Positions 23,874 to 35,620 of a stretch of 64,000 bases of DNA are shown here, piece by piece. Source of the DNA: Laburnicola sp. R22_1 (taxonomy: Eukaryota > Ascomycota > Dothideomycetes > Pleosporales > Didymosphaeriaceae); the NCBI GenBank assembly GCA_014281115.1, contig JACONQ010000011.1, forward strand, positions 1,984,001-2,048,000. The letters are read 5' to 3'. Under the pieces are notes generated by a model. The model searched no databases, was not told where the DNA came from, and was given only the letters and a program-made list of their open reading frames with translations. A program made the translations under genes and the position numbers. How positions within the stretch are numbered: the first letter of the stretch is position 1; every line of letters begins with the position of its first letter.

Positions 23874-26800
23874 ATGGGGACCGTCAACAGCAGACCCGAG
23901 GACAACGCCCTCTTCCTCCGTGACCAGAACCGCTGTATGCGTCCTCCCAAGCTTCGTGCACCCCCAGGCTGACTTTGGCTGCAGTTTCCATTGCTGCACT
24001 CAGCATCGCAAATAACCGCGGCCGCACGCTCCTGAACATCACGCCGAATGCCTTCCCCGCTACAAGATACAGTGCGAAGCGAGAGCCCGGGGACGAGAGC
24101 GTGGTCGACTATGTGCAGGTACGCTTCCAAAAGGTCCATGCTGGGCATACCTCTGCTAAACATGTGTGCAGGATCCAGAGTCAGGAGTCGCTGGGGGGCC
24201 GCCGGCCTTCCTCTTGCGCTTGTCAAACGAGGACGAGTTAATCTTCAATTTCACATTTATAATTCGACAGGTTCAAGCAGCGCCCAGTATCTACAACGTA
24301 AATAACGCATCTACTATCGCAACCTCCGGCCTCGTCGATACCGTTATAAATGGCTTGACCTTTGTGTTTGGGTCAAACGCAAGAGAACTGGATCATTTGG
24401 TGACGAGGGAGTTCCATGCGAACCCCAATCTTCACAAGGACCCGCATGTTGAGCTTGTGGGAGACTATACAACCGGTGGTACGGGCTCAGTGCAGTTCCA
24501 GTGGTCGTGGAGGTGGAAACCCCCAAAGACGACCGAGGACCGAGGTGGTGGCTGGCGGACAAGCTGCAGCTTTGTTGAGTACGATCAGCGTGCTCACAAG
24601 CTGGAGACCCTTGCGACTTTCACCTTCTGGGTTCACAACACTCGCGCTATGCAAAGTCCAAAGTCGCCCTCTCCGCGCATAGAGCTCGGTGTCCCTCCCA
24701 GGCTCCGCGTGCCCTCCGCTCAGAGCATCGAATCACGAGTCAGTGATTCTGACAACGATAGAGACCCGCTTGACGTGCCCCCGAAGTCGCCAACGTTTGA
24801 GTCAATCTCGGAATTTGGCCTGGGATTGGTCCCGAGCCAGGCTACCTCGTCTACCAACAACACAGTCAGAGTCGACGTCAGTTGCTCCCGCCCCGGCGAA
24901 GATCTGAGTCAAACCGAAGATGGTCCACTTTTTAGAGCTACAATGAAGTCGCTGGAGCAGAAGACCGGCAATATGCGCACAAGATGGAAAAAGGTGCTGA
25001 AACGAGCCGAGTCGGCCCTAGAAGCTCAGGTGTCGTGCAACAACGCCATGGCCGACTTGATGGAAGCTCTCCGGGAGGCATCGACATCGAATGCAAACGC
25101 CGTTCAGCCAGCTATCGACCACTATTTCGACAAGATCGCCAAGGAGATACTCGTCTACGAGCGAACAAACTCCTCGAATATCCAAAAGCTCATCATTGAC
25201 CCCATTCATAAGCTGTATAACATTGACATCAAACAAGCAGAAACGAAACGCAAAGACTTCGATGAAGAGAGCAAGGAGTACTACGGCTATCTTAGTAGAT
25301 ACCTTGGGCAACGCTCCGACTCCATGAAGGAGAAGAAGAGAGCCGAGACGGACTCAAAATATCAGTCCAAGCGTCGGAATTTTGAGCTGAAGCGCTTCGA
25401 CTACTCTTCCTTCATGCAGGATCTTCACGGCGGGCGCAAAGATCAAGAAGTATTGTCGCATCTCACCAGGTATGCTGATGCGCAGGCGAGAAATTACCTG
25501 GATACTGCCAAAAAGATCGAGACAATGATACCGCAACTTGAGGCGCTGTCAGTAGAAGTCAAAGAAGCAGACAAGGAGTTCCAACTGCAGAGAACAGAGA
25601 GAGAAGAAAAGAGGCGGCTACTAGAGAAGAGTAAAAAGCAGTACGACGAGCCACCGCCATCTCAAATCCCGCCTGCAACGCCTGCCAACGGAAGCACCGC
25701 GCGGGCACCACCCTCGGCCGATCCAAACCTTCCAGGCCGGAAATCGAGCGTCGCCCAAGGCTTCGCAAGCACGATAAATCCCACTCCAGCTGCCCTATCC
25801 ATGGCTAGTATCCCTACCATTACGTCACCACAAAGCCCAGAAGCCAACCATGCGAGTTTGAGTGGGAGTCCTCAACCGAATAAATTCAAGGGCATTCGAG
25901 ACTTGGAAGACAGAGACCACAGTATTCCTAGCGGTCTCGATGTCGGAATAGGCGCACACCGCAAGGAAGGTCTCCTGTGGGCGCTCAGCAGGCCAGGAAG
26001 TCACGTCGATCCGAAGGGTCTCAACAAGACGGCGTGGCACAAGTGAGTATGTCAATGTTACAGGATGCTTGATTGCTAATCTGTTCAGATTCTGGATCGT
26101 ACTAGATCAAGGCAAATTATCAGAGTACACCAACTGGAAACAAAGCCTGGAGCTGCACATGGAGCCCATCGACCTGCGCATGGCATCAGTACGAGAGGCT
26201 CGCAACCAAGAACGTCGATTCTGCTTTGAGGTGATCACGCCTCAATTCACACGGGTCTACCAGGCGACCAACGAAGATGACATGAAATCCTGGATCGCCG
26301 CTGTGAACAACGCTTTGCAATCAGCCGTAGAGTCTGTTGGAAAGCATGACCGCCCGTCAACTGATTCGTTACCAGCACAGAGAGGACGAGACATCGCATC
26401 TGTTCTTACGGGTAAGAGTCCCTCCATGTCCAGTCACAAAAACAACTACAGCTCCAAGGCCCCAGCCCGTCATGCCACTGTGGGCGACCGTCCAGGTTAC
26501 CGGAGAGAAGATACCGCTGGAGACGATGGGAAACTTCTTCAACAAGTCCGTGACGCAGATGCAAGTAACAAGGTCTGCGCGGATTGCTGTTCAGAGAGCA
26601 AAGTTGACTGGGTGTCGATCAACCTTGGAATTGTCATTTGCATCGAGTGCAGTGGTATTCACAGATCGTTGGGAACGCACATCTCCAAAGTGCGTTCACT
26701 TACGCTCGATACGAATTCGTTCACTCCGGACATTGTCGACATTCTATTAAAAATTGGCAACGCCAACAGCAATTCCATTTGGGAAGCAAGACTTTTAGGA

Positions 26801-27472
26801 TCGTTGAAGCCAACCGCCACATCGACTCGTGAGCAAAGGCTACATTTCATCACTTCAAAGTACGCAGACCGAGCTTTTGTCGCTCCGATCTCGCCCACTC
26901 TGTCACATTTCGCCACGCCCGAGGAGACCCTGCTAGCGTCGATTAAGAAGAATGACATTCAGAATGTCCTCTACGCGCTGGCCTTGAAGGCAGATCCCAA
27001 TGCGAAGGATCGATCGCGTGGCACGCATGCTGTATTCTTGGCTTTGGCTGCAGCTGACCCTGCTTCTCCTTCGGCATCCGCTTCCCCCGCTAGTTCTCCG
27101 CTGCCTGGAGCGCGACCATCTACACCTCACGCGCCCTCTCGGAAGTCTTTCCCTGTGGCTGAACTACTTCTACAAAATGGTGCAGACCTGCCAATGCAAC
27201 CCGCGCCGATACCATTGAGCTCGTCGGCGCGGCTCTACCTCGAACACAAGGCTGATCAAAAAGCTGGAAGAAGACCGATGCCCACCATGAACCCCCCGCC
27301 GAATGCCAGTGGCGACATCCTCACTGCTCTTCCATCCATCGTGGCTGGCAACGGCAGTACACCTGCCGACCGGGCAAAGGAGAGGGACAGTAGGCTACAG
27401 AAACGGGTTTCTGCCAGTGGAAGGTTGGTGAAAAACTTCTCCGACAACACTGAAGGTAGGCGAGGCCCATAG
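23874..27472 (+). CDS. BAR-PH-ArfGAP protein (Csx2/centaurin type), 4 exons
   Basis: Exons 23874-23934, 23985-24118, 24172-26042 and 26089-27472 give 1149 aa. Introns are 50, 53 and 46 bp. The start MGTVNSRPED fits an N-myristoylation signal (Gly2, Ser6). A BAR-type helical region spans about residues 320-560. A PH domain lies at about 660-780 and is split by intron 3 (KTAWHK to FWIVLDQGKL). The ArfGAP zinc finger lies near residue 850 (CADC, 16 residues, CIEC), followed by the arginine finger in GIHRSLG. A degenerate ankyrin-like stretch follows. Such proteins stimulate GTP hydrolysis by Arf GTPases at curved membranes in traffic and polarity. The final Ser/Pro-rich tail is unassigned. Confidence 0.92.
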
Positions 27473-27877
27473 TTTGCGCCTTCGCTCACATCCTCCCATT
27501 TTCTAGTGCATTATTCCCTTGGACAGCTTGTGGTGTCCCATTTTGGTCATCGGAGGGCTAAGAGTAGCTGAGCTTGGGGCAGTTGGCGTTATCTGAGGCT
27601 TGGAAAGTGATTCGACCCAGCCTTTGGGTGGTGGCGGGGCTTGTGAAATGAGTTTAGGATAAGCACACCGTTTGGATGGCATGCATGATCGTTTTTGACA
27701 AGGACCTTTGTTACAGGTCTACTGGCTATTTGAGACGATGCATTTCGGTATGTTCTAATGCTTTGCTGTTGGAGGACTCTTCTGAGTCGTTCGTTGTAAG
27801 GCGAGTTATTTTTTTTATTCGTTTTCGTTAGGCTATTCTCACCAAGAGGGACGTCAGCCGGCCATAGTAATCGTATA
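27473..27877. other. 3' flank of the ArfGAP gene
   Basis: No gene. A 15-bp sequence at 27796-27810 (GTAAGGCGAGTTATT) recurs at 29836-29850, on the other side of the transposon. Confidence 0.5.
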
Positions 27878-27942
27878 ACGTGTTCGATCACTCATCCGCG
27901 CAGATCACTCATCCGCGCACCCCACCAAAATCGCGACGCGTC
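27878..27942 (+). repeat. Left terminal inverted repeat
   Basis: 65 bp, identical in reverse complement to 29646-29710. It contains a direct tandem repeat of GATCACTCATCCGCGCA, then CCCCACC. Confidence 0.92.
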
Positions 27943-27959
27943 CTCTCACAACTCTCGCA

Positions 27960-29582
27960 ATGCCGCTCCCCCAGCACGTCCAGCAGGCTCAAAAAGAAGG
28001 GAGACTTAGTCTCTCAATGCAGACGATTCAGAATAAGCAGGTTAAGAGTCGCCGCCAGGCTGCGCGACTATATAATGTCCCTGAAACGACTATCCGCGAC
28101 CGTACCAGAGGTGCTCGCCCTCAAGCTATCGCCAACGTTCAGAAACGAAAGCTACACCCTACTGAGGAGCAATCCCTAGTAGAGTGGATCCTAGACCTCG
28201 ACCGACGCGGATTTCCGCCCCATATTATCAACGTATGACGAATGGCAGACAATCTGCTCGCCGCGCGGGGCCAAGAGCAACCTCCACAATCAGTCGGCGA
28301 GAAGTGGGTGTCGCGCTTTGTCAAGCGCCAGGCAGAGCTCCAGACTAAGTGGAATCGCAAGTTCCACTCACAGCGCGCAAGATCTGAAGACCCTGTCGCG
28401 ATCCGCGCGTGGTTCAAGCTCGTAGAGGAGACGCGCCAGTCATACGGCATCCTCGATACAGATATCTACAACTTTGACGAGACTGGCTTCTTGATGGGTA
28501 TCGCTGCGACGTCAAAAGTTGTTACAAGCTCTGAGACAGTCGGCCGTGCGGCGACTATACAGCCAGGTGATCGCGAGTGGGTAACGACGATTGAGTGTAT
28601 CAACGCGTCTGGCTGGTCTATCCCACCCTTCGTGATCCTGCAAGGGAAGCTCCACCAAGCTAGCTGGTATCAAGGCCTACCACCTGATTGGACTATCGCT
28701 GTTAGCGACAACGGCTGGACTACGGACGACCTAGGCTTCGAGTGGGTAAAGCACTTCCACCGACATACTGAAGCCCGTACGATAGGGGCCTACCGACTAC
28801 TCATCCTTGACGGCCACGGCAGCCACGCAACGGCTGAGTTCGATAAGTACTGCGCAGAGAACAAGATTATTACGCTCTGTATGCCCTCTCATACGTCGCA
28901 CCTGCTCCAGCCGCTCAATGTTGGCTGCTTCTCGCCTCTTAAGGTTGCGTACGGCCACCAAGTGTCCGAGCTTGCGCGACAACACGTCTTCCACATTGAC
29001 AAGCAGGACTTCTTACAGATATACCCAGGCATCAGAGAGACAGTCTTGTCAGAGCAGAATATCCAGGCTGGCTTTCGGGCGACAGGGCTAGTCCCAGCCT
29101 GTCCAGAACGCGTCTTGTCGTCGCTGACAGTGGTTAGGACGCCGTCTCCGCCAGGGGCAGCGGCCAACGCTGAGGTCGCATGGACGTTAGAGACGCCGCA
29201 TACTACTGCTCAGCTAGAGCAGCAGGCTTGATTTATCCAGGACCGCCTTAGTCGGCCTTTGCAGAGCCCTACTACCCAGGCTATCCGCCAGCTTGTTAAA
29301 GGGTGTCAACTTGGGATAAATTCAGCAACGATCCTTGCAGAGGAGAATAGGAAGCTCCGACAGGCTATTCAGCGGCGGCAGCGTAAAGAGCAGCAGCGCC
29401 GACAGTATATAGCCCGTGGAGGAGCTATGCGGGTAGAGGAAGGTCAATTGCTTGCTGCAAAGGCCGAAAGGGTGCTCCAGCAGGCAGAGCAGGCGGGGCA
29501 GCCAAGTAGGCCTCGAGCACCGCCAACCTGCAGCAAGTGCCACGAACAAGGTCATACAAGGACTCAGTGTACTACTAGATAG
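27960..29582 (+). pseudogene. Pogo-like DDE transposase with two TGA stops
   Basis: 541 codons in one frame with no indels, interrupted by TGA at 28236-28238 and 29229-29231. The order is an N-terminal HTH/CENP-B-like region (KSRRQAARLYNVPETTIRDR), then a DDE domain with IYNFDETGF (first acid) and LLILDGHGSH (second acid). The third acidic site reads LLQPLNVGCF, with Asn where family members have Asp. A C-terminal CCHC knuckle follows (CSKCHEQGHTRTQC). Members cut and paste DNA at TA. The stops and the Asn predict no activity from this copy. Confidence 0.9.
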
Positions 29583-29645
29583 CGCGCACCTAATAAATAT
29601 ATTTACTACCTATTTTATTGCGTTGTTGAAGAGCAATTGTAGGAA

Positions 29646-29710
29646 GACGCGTCGCGATTTTGGTGGGGTGCGCGGATGAGTGATCTGCGCGGATGAGTGA
29701 TCGAACACGT
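29646..29710 (-). repeat. Right terminal inverted repeat
   Basis: Reverse-complement partner of the left repeat, with the same doubled internal motif. Confidence 0.92.
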
Positions 29711-29712
29711 TA

Positions 29713-30331
29713 TCGTATACGCTTAGTCATCGATCACGTGATATCAGTTTGGTGCACCATGCCCGTGCACATGTCAGTAACCACTCCATACTCACATGCT
29801 GTAAGTACATGTGACGCGCCAACTTGCTCGCAGGCGTAAGGCGAGTTATTGCTTGTGGGTTTTTTTTCCCATGTTTGCCAATGGGAAACTTGAAATGTAA
29901 TGAGTAATGGTAGGGATGGGGCCTTGCTCTGGGCCTTTTCTCGATTTTTTTGTCAATTGATTCATGGTGGTCGGTCTAGGTGATAGAATAGGACTGGTGC
30001 TGGGGGAATGCGACTAGATGAAGCGGCCTTCTTTTTTTTAATTAAGGTTGGGAGGGTTTTGTGTGTTTGCAGGTGGCTGAGATGGAGATAGACTGGCTTA
30101 CGTAATGTTTGATTTGATTTTGATGAGGGAGTTGTGTTTATGAGTACTATGCATTTGCATTTCATGGGAAATTTGCTGGGCTATTGAGTTATCGTGTCAC
30201 CCTCGTAGGAGGAGGCGCACCCGACCGCCACATTTCACGTGATCTAGCGCCACCCGGACTGCGGCACTTTGAATTTCGTTCGACAAAAAGGTTCGCGCGA
30301 ACCCCACCTTCGACGCGCAACACCAACCAAG
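29713..30331. other. Intergenic region upstream of PRT1
   Basis: No gene. The first 120 bp is rich in palindromic CACATG/GTGCAC motifs. The right copy of the 15-bp repeat lies at 29836-29850. The last 100 bp is the likely PRT1 promoter and leader. Confidence 0.5.
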
Positions 30332-32649
30332 ATGGCGACCGCATACGATAACCTCCCTATGGACGACGAAGAATTTGACGAGTCTCAAATCGACTTCACC
30401 GATATCGAAGATCAATATCAAGTGCGCCTAGATGAGGGGCTCGACGCTTTCGTGGTCATTGACGGGCTGCCTACCGTGCCCGAAGACAGCAAAGCAAAGC
30501 TAATCAAGTTTGTGCTGAGGAAGCTGAACTCGGTGGGCAAGGTCAAAGATGATGGCGTTCATATGCCCCTCAACGAGGAGGGCAAGACGGAGGGGTGCGT
30601 TCAAAAGTCGCACCACGGCAGAATTTAGCTTACGCGGCAACAGATATGCCTTCGTCGAGTACACTACGCCCAGCGAGGCCCTCGCCGCCGTCAAGCAGCT
30701 CCACCTTACCCCTCTAGACAAGAAACACACCATGCAGGTCAACAAGCTCACCGACATTGACCGCTTCGGCAAGGAAGGCCGCATCGACGAAGAATACCAC
30801 GAGCCGCAGATTGAGCCGTTCCAGCAGCAGGAGCATTTGCGATCGTGGCTCGGAGACAGCGAGGGACGCGACCAGATGGTCATGTTCCGCGGCGAGAAGG
30901 TTGGCGTGTTCTGGAACAACAAGGAAGACGTACCGGAACCCGTCGTGGATCGCGAGAACTGGACCGAGTCGTTTGTGCAGTGGTCGCCACAAGGAACGTT
31001 TCTCACCTCGATGCACGCGCAGGGTGTACAGCTGTGGGGTGGCAAGGCGTGGAGCAGGCAAAAGCGTTTTGCGCATCCTGGCGTCAATCTGGTCGACTTT
31101 TCGCCTAGTGAGAAATATGTCACCACCTGGTCGCATCGCCCGCTTCAGGTTGACGAGAACCACCCCGTTCCGTCGCTCTCGTTCGAGGAAGACGGCAAGA
31201 ACTACATTATTTGGGACGTCGCGACTGGCAAGCCTCTACGCTCATTCGCCACTTTGGACGTACCGACTTCAACAGACGCTGAAGGCAACCCTGTGAAGAA
31301 GAAGATGCAATGGCCGACGTTCAAGTGGTCATCCGACGACAAGTACGTTGCACGCATGACGCCGAACCAGTCCATCTCCGTTTACGAACTGCCTCGAATG
31401 AACCTTATGGACAAACAGTCGATCAAGATTGAGGGCGTAGTGGACTTCGAGTGGGCTCCTGGCACCCCGAAGCGAGATGGCATTAAGACCTATGAGCAGC
31501 TCTTCTGCTACTGGACCCCCGAACTAGGTAGCAATCCGGCCAAGGTCGGTCTCATGTCCGTCCCTTCAAAAGAGATTGTCCGTACCCGAAACCTCTTCAA
31601 CGTCTCCGATGCCAAGCTCCATTGGCAGTCTGACGCCGCATATGTTTGTGTCAAGGTCGACCGTCATTCCAAGTCGAAGAAGTCCATGGCCACCAACTTG
31701 GAGATTTTCCGCGTTAGGGAAAAGGGTGTGCCAGTCGAAGTTGTCGACTCTCTTAAGGATACCGTTATCAACTTCGCCTGGGAACCTAAAGGTAACCGAT
31801 TCGTCATCATCACGGCCGGTGAAATCCCCCCTGGGGCCGCCGTACCACCCAAAACTGCCGTTTCATTTTTCGCTCCAGAAAAGTTAAAGGGTGGAGCTGT
31901 TGGCAATTTCCACCATATCAAGACGATCGATAAGAAGAACAGCAACGCTATCTACTGGTCGCCCAAGGGCCGATTTGTTGTCGTAGCAGCTCTCCAGTCA
32001 CAGCAGTCGTTTGACCTTGACTTTTATGATCTCAGTTTCGACAAACCCAAGGATGAGGCTGAGAAGGGCGGCAAGGAGTTGAACGCCAACCTGCAGCAAA
32101 TGGCCACCGCTGAACACTATGGTGTCACTGACATCGAGTGGGACCCGTCAGGCCGCTACGTTGTCACGGTGGCCTCTGCATTCCGACACCAAGTAAGTTG
32201 CACAAGTCGTCCGCACTCTATGTAACTGCATGCTAACATCACCACAGATGGAAAACGGCTACCACATGTACGACTTCAAAGGCACGCTCCTCCGCGAAGA
32301 CCACATCGACCGCTTCAAGCAGCTTGTTTGGCGCCCACGTCCGCCCACGCTCCTCTCCAAAGAAGAGCAGGCAGAGATCCGCAAGAACCTGCGAAACTAC
32401 TCGAAGACGTTCGACGAGCAGGACCAGGCCAAGAAGAACACGGCCAACAAGGCGGTCATTGAGGCGCGCCAGCAGATGCTGAGCGAGTGGCTCGAGTTCA
32501 GGAAGAGCATGCGGGAGATGCTCGAGGACGAGGGTGCGGAGATTGAATTGAACAATGGAAAGGTTCTGAGAGAAGAGGACGGCCAGGTTGAAGAGATTGA
32601 GGAGATTGTAGAGGAGATTATCGATGAGAGTGAGGAGGTTATATCGTAG
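30332..32649 (+). CDS. PRT1: Translation initiation factor eIF3 subunit b, 3 exons
   Basis: Exons 30332-30594, 30644-32192 and 32248-32649 give 737 aa. Introns are 49 and 55 bp. An N-terminal acidic segment leads into an RRM ([15 protein letters not shown], then [13 protein letters not shown] across intron 1). A nine-bladed WD40-like propeller follows ([46 protein letters not shown]). The acidic helical C-terminus resembles the eIF3g/i binding tail ([14 protein letters not shown]). eIF3b is a scaffold of eIF3 on the 40S subunit. The ATG at 30332 gives the conserved start [12 protein letters not shown]. Confidence 0.95.
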
Positions 32650-33034
32650 ATGGGGAGAGGGTGTGGGTGTGTGTGGGTGGTCTGCTCGCTGGCTTAGGTA
32701 TCTCGTCGGATCGCTTATGGGACGATCTCCGTTTGTAGGTAATGTTTTGGAGCGTATGCACCTAGAGCGGGGAATAGGAGGGGTGATATGAATCGTATCG
32801 GGTCTGTGTCCCCCTTTTTTTTAAATGGTTTAATTGCTGTGATATATGTTGGTGAGTATTGTGAGTTTAGATGTTGTATATATTTGGAGAAAACTGTGGA
32901 TAGGGCTGGCTAGTGGACACTAGAATTTGGGTAGGTGGTGTAACTCGTCTGTGCGCTTGCTGATTGACATGTTTAATAGTGTCTTGAGTAAGATACATTT
33001 TAGTAGCCTATTACGCTATTTTTTGGTTTATTAT

Positions 33035-33235
33035 TAAAGATCTTCGTCGTGTAGAGATTCTAACTAAGGTTAAGTCCGCACTATACACAGAGAGAAGTAA
33101 AACAGGAGGCACTAAAACCTAGTACCTAGTATATAGTGGTAGTAACAAAATATATATAAAATAACGATAATTTTGTTATTAACGTTCTGCACGGCAGCAT
33201 TGTCGACAGCAGTTAATTTTAGTTTATTATATTTA
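33035..33235 (+). repeat. Repeat C fragment
   Basis: Begins AAGATCTTCGTCGTGTAGAG and resembles the repeat C copies near 54,560 (reverse) and 55,012 (forward). It retains more C and G at matching positions than those copies, so it is less decayed. Confidence 0.7.
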
Positions 33236-33270
33236 ATGTAAGTACTGGCTTAGCGGGTGTTGTTAGGTGT

Positions 33271-33421
33271 AATTTTTTTTGTGAACAAAGCTGCATCCCA
33301 CAACTATACTATAGTAAAAAAGAAAATCTAGCTATAACCTTTTGTTCTGTGTACTAGCTCTGTGCAAAAATCTTGAATACATGTGATTAAGTTGATAACG
33401 CGCGCATCTTCGGCACCCCGC
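33271..33421 (+). repeat. Repeat E, copy 1
   Basis: About 150 bp, from a T-run and AACAAAGCTGCATCCC to GGCACCCCGC. It has a direct partner at 34092-34242. Confidence 0.7.
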
Positions 33422-33960
33422 CTCCTAGTTAGGTGTAGTTAATAAGTGCTATTTGCGGGATCTACGTTTAAAGGAGGGGAGGAATAGGATAGTAGATTCA
33501 ATAATAAAAAATAGATAGATAGATAGCTTTTACATTTTTTAGATTTTCTTAAGGGGTGGTTAAGTCAGGCAGGAGATATAGATAGAGAAGAAGGAAGTAG
33601 ATACGTGGGGTTCTACGGAGTTTTATGGGGATAGGGTGTAAATTCGAACCAATTCGTGGTCTATTCTTCATGTAGACAATGTGCCTTCTGCTCCAGGCGG
33701 CTCTTTCACTCATAGAGCTCTATCCATTACCTGGCCATTTCTTCATCATCGCTATATGTACCTGCCATTGCCTCTTTGCATTCTTGAGTACGTCTATAGG
33801 TAATCTTAAGCTAGTTAAGGCTGTCCCTGGTTCCTCTGTTTTCGAGCTGCGATTTCGAAGAACCTGGTTGCTATTATACCTATGAATTTACCCTATATAT
33901 GTATGGTTGATATTTTAGAGTATCTTTACTTTGCGTATACTTTATTTTATCTGTGTTTAT

Positions 33961-34050
33961 GTGCTATTAAATTAACTACCTAGGGGTAGAACGATAAAGG
34001 CTTTTATCTTAAATAACATTACAAAAAAAGCAGAGCCCTCTGCTTAATCT
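33961..34050 (-). repeat. Family A retroposon-like repeat
   Basis: Contains the family core (TACCTAGGGGTAG, ATAAAGGCTTTTATCTTAAATAACAT and GCAGAGCCCTCTGCTT) in minus orientation. It is the only copy outside the 47-58 kb island. Confidence 0.7.
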
Positions 34051-34091
34051 GTGTTTATATACTACTATTATACCTAATTTAAACAAGCAGG

Positions 34092-34242
34092 TATTTTTTT
34101 TATAAACAAAGCTGCATCCCGCAACTATACTATAGTAAAAGAAAATCTAGCTACAACCTTTTTTTCTATATACTAGCTCTGTAAGATACTATATAAATAC
34201 ACGTAACTAAGTTAATAACGCGCTTATTATTTAGCACCCCGC
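34092..34242 (+). repeat. Repeat E, copy 2
   Basis: Direct repeat of 33271-33421 with scattered substitutions, mostly transitions toward A/T. Confidence 0.7.
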
Positions 34243-34478
34243 AAGACTGTTGTGTACACTAGTAGGGTTAACTTAACCACAGTTTAGAACCATTATTAAG
34301 CAGTAACTAATTTCGCCTATATAGGCAGTAACAAGGTTAGGGTGCTCGTCGCCTATATAAAGAGAGCCCGATCCCGCTGCTGTAAGTAGGTATTAAATTT
34401 ATATAAGAATTATATGTAAAAGAAAGTCTTTATATTCTCTACTACTACTAGAGTATTAATTTGAGCCCCAAGTACACG

Positions 34479-35620
34479 TTATTGAATATTGACGACAAAT
34501 ACTACTAGCATAGCGCAGTACCTATTCATAAATCTTGAGTGTGTGATCTTTTAGCTCTTTGGGAGATACTTACGCCGCAGTGGCGGAGAAGATCTCATAA
34601 TTTCTTGAATGTGTGAAGAAACATAGACTAGAAGAGAAGACACCCGTCGAGACGTCAATAATGCAGAGCCTTGAAGTCATGTTTCTGACATTGTACAAGA
34701 CAGATATCGGGATAGTCAAGTTGAGGATTGCTAGGAGTGTGGTGAGAGCTTGTGCGAGTCGAAGGATCAAGGAAGTGTCAACCGTTATGATGTGCGGGTC
34801 TTTCGACTTGGATGGACAGGCCTGTTTTTGCTGAGCGACTTGGCCTTGAGCATGTCGGGGCATAAGTAGGTACCTTGAGAAAGTCCCACTCGCACAGCTT
34901 CTCTGCGCTTCTTTTGAGCAACACATCTAAGCCTCCGTGATCAGCACGTTCTTCGGGGGAGATGAGATCGTCCCAGTTGTTCAGAAACATTGATTCTTCG
35001 GGAACCAGAGGCTTGTTTCCTTTCATTCAGTTTGCGACGCTTTGGACATGGGTTGGATCGGACGGCGAGCGCTCCACTTGCTTGTAATATGCTTGGAGGA
35101 CGCTATCTTTTCAACTACATCAATACTATGCACACAGTACCACCCAAAAGACTGACTATATGGGGCTAGCTTCTCGCCCAGGGACGTAAGAATGTTTCTT
35201 CGCTCCTGATTCTGGTCCTGTCGGCGAGAACTGAGGTTGAACGCGTAGCTCTCTTCGTGATTGAGGGCATCGAGCCTTTGCTCCATCTGTGTGATCTCGT
35301 CTTGAAGATTTAGGAGGAAGCGTACGTGGAGCTGGCTGAATATCCGGAAAACGATGAAGTCGCGGTCGCCGCTGAGGAAGGCGGCGAGAAGAGGGTAGCC
35401 TTGCCGTCGGTCTTCGACTAGAGCCTTTCAGTTACGCGAGAGCTTGGTCTCATGTCGGCTATTTGCTCACTCTTTTGTGGAGTGTTGATGAAATTTCTGG
35501 GGTAAGCGTTTGAGGGAATGGATGCTCGATTTCGCGCGGCGAACTGGTAACCTTGGGGAGCTTGTGCCATTGGGCGGATTGAACGTTTGAATTGACGAGG
35601 CTACCGGAATATATAGACAT
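34479..35620 (-). pseudogene. DUF6594-type membrane protein gene with one stop, 5 exons
   Basis: Minus-strand exons 35620-35471, 35424-35157, 35106-34874, 34821-34574 and 34521-34479 give 314 codons. All four introns (46, 50, 52 and 52 bp) have GT-AG ends and keep frame. The only lesion is TGA at 35027-35029, where the family context (VQSVAN-x-MKGNKPLVPEES) expects Trp, so TGG to TGA is likely. The remainder looks like a DUF6594 protein: GYPLLAAFLSGDRDFIVFR, LNLQDEITQMEQ, then C-terminal membrane helices (LLAILNLTIPISVLY; HSRNYEIFSATAAYCAMLVVFV). Function of the family is unknown. The gene lies head-to-head with the kinase-like pseudogene. Confidence 0.72.

Larger units (their letters stand above)
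27878..29710 (+). mobile_element. Pogo/Fot1-like DNA transposon, complete but inactivated
   Basis: An 1833-bp element bounded by 65-bp identical terminal inverted repeats (27878-27942 and 29646-29710) and flanked by TA (27876-27877 and 29711-29712). One transposase frame fills the interior. TIR identity suggests a recent insertion, but the transposase carries two stops and a catalytic substitution. It sits in the 3' intergenic space between the ArfGAP and PRT1 genes and disrupts neither. Confidence 0.92.
32650..34478. other. AT-rich intergenic repeat region
   Basis: After about 350 bp of PRT1 3' flank the sequence turns AT-rich. It contains a fragment of repeat C (33035-33235), two direct copies of repeat E, one copy of the CACA-tailed retroposon-like repeat and no supported gene. 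A short frame at 33679-33885 is not protein-like enough to call. Confidence 0.6.
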
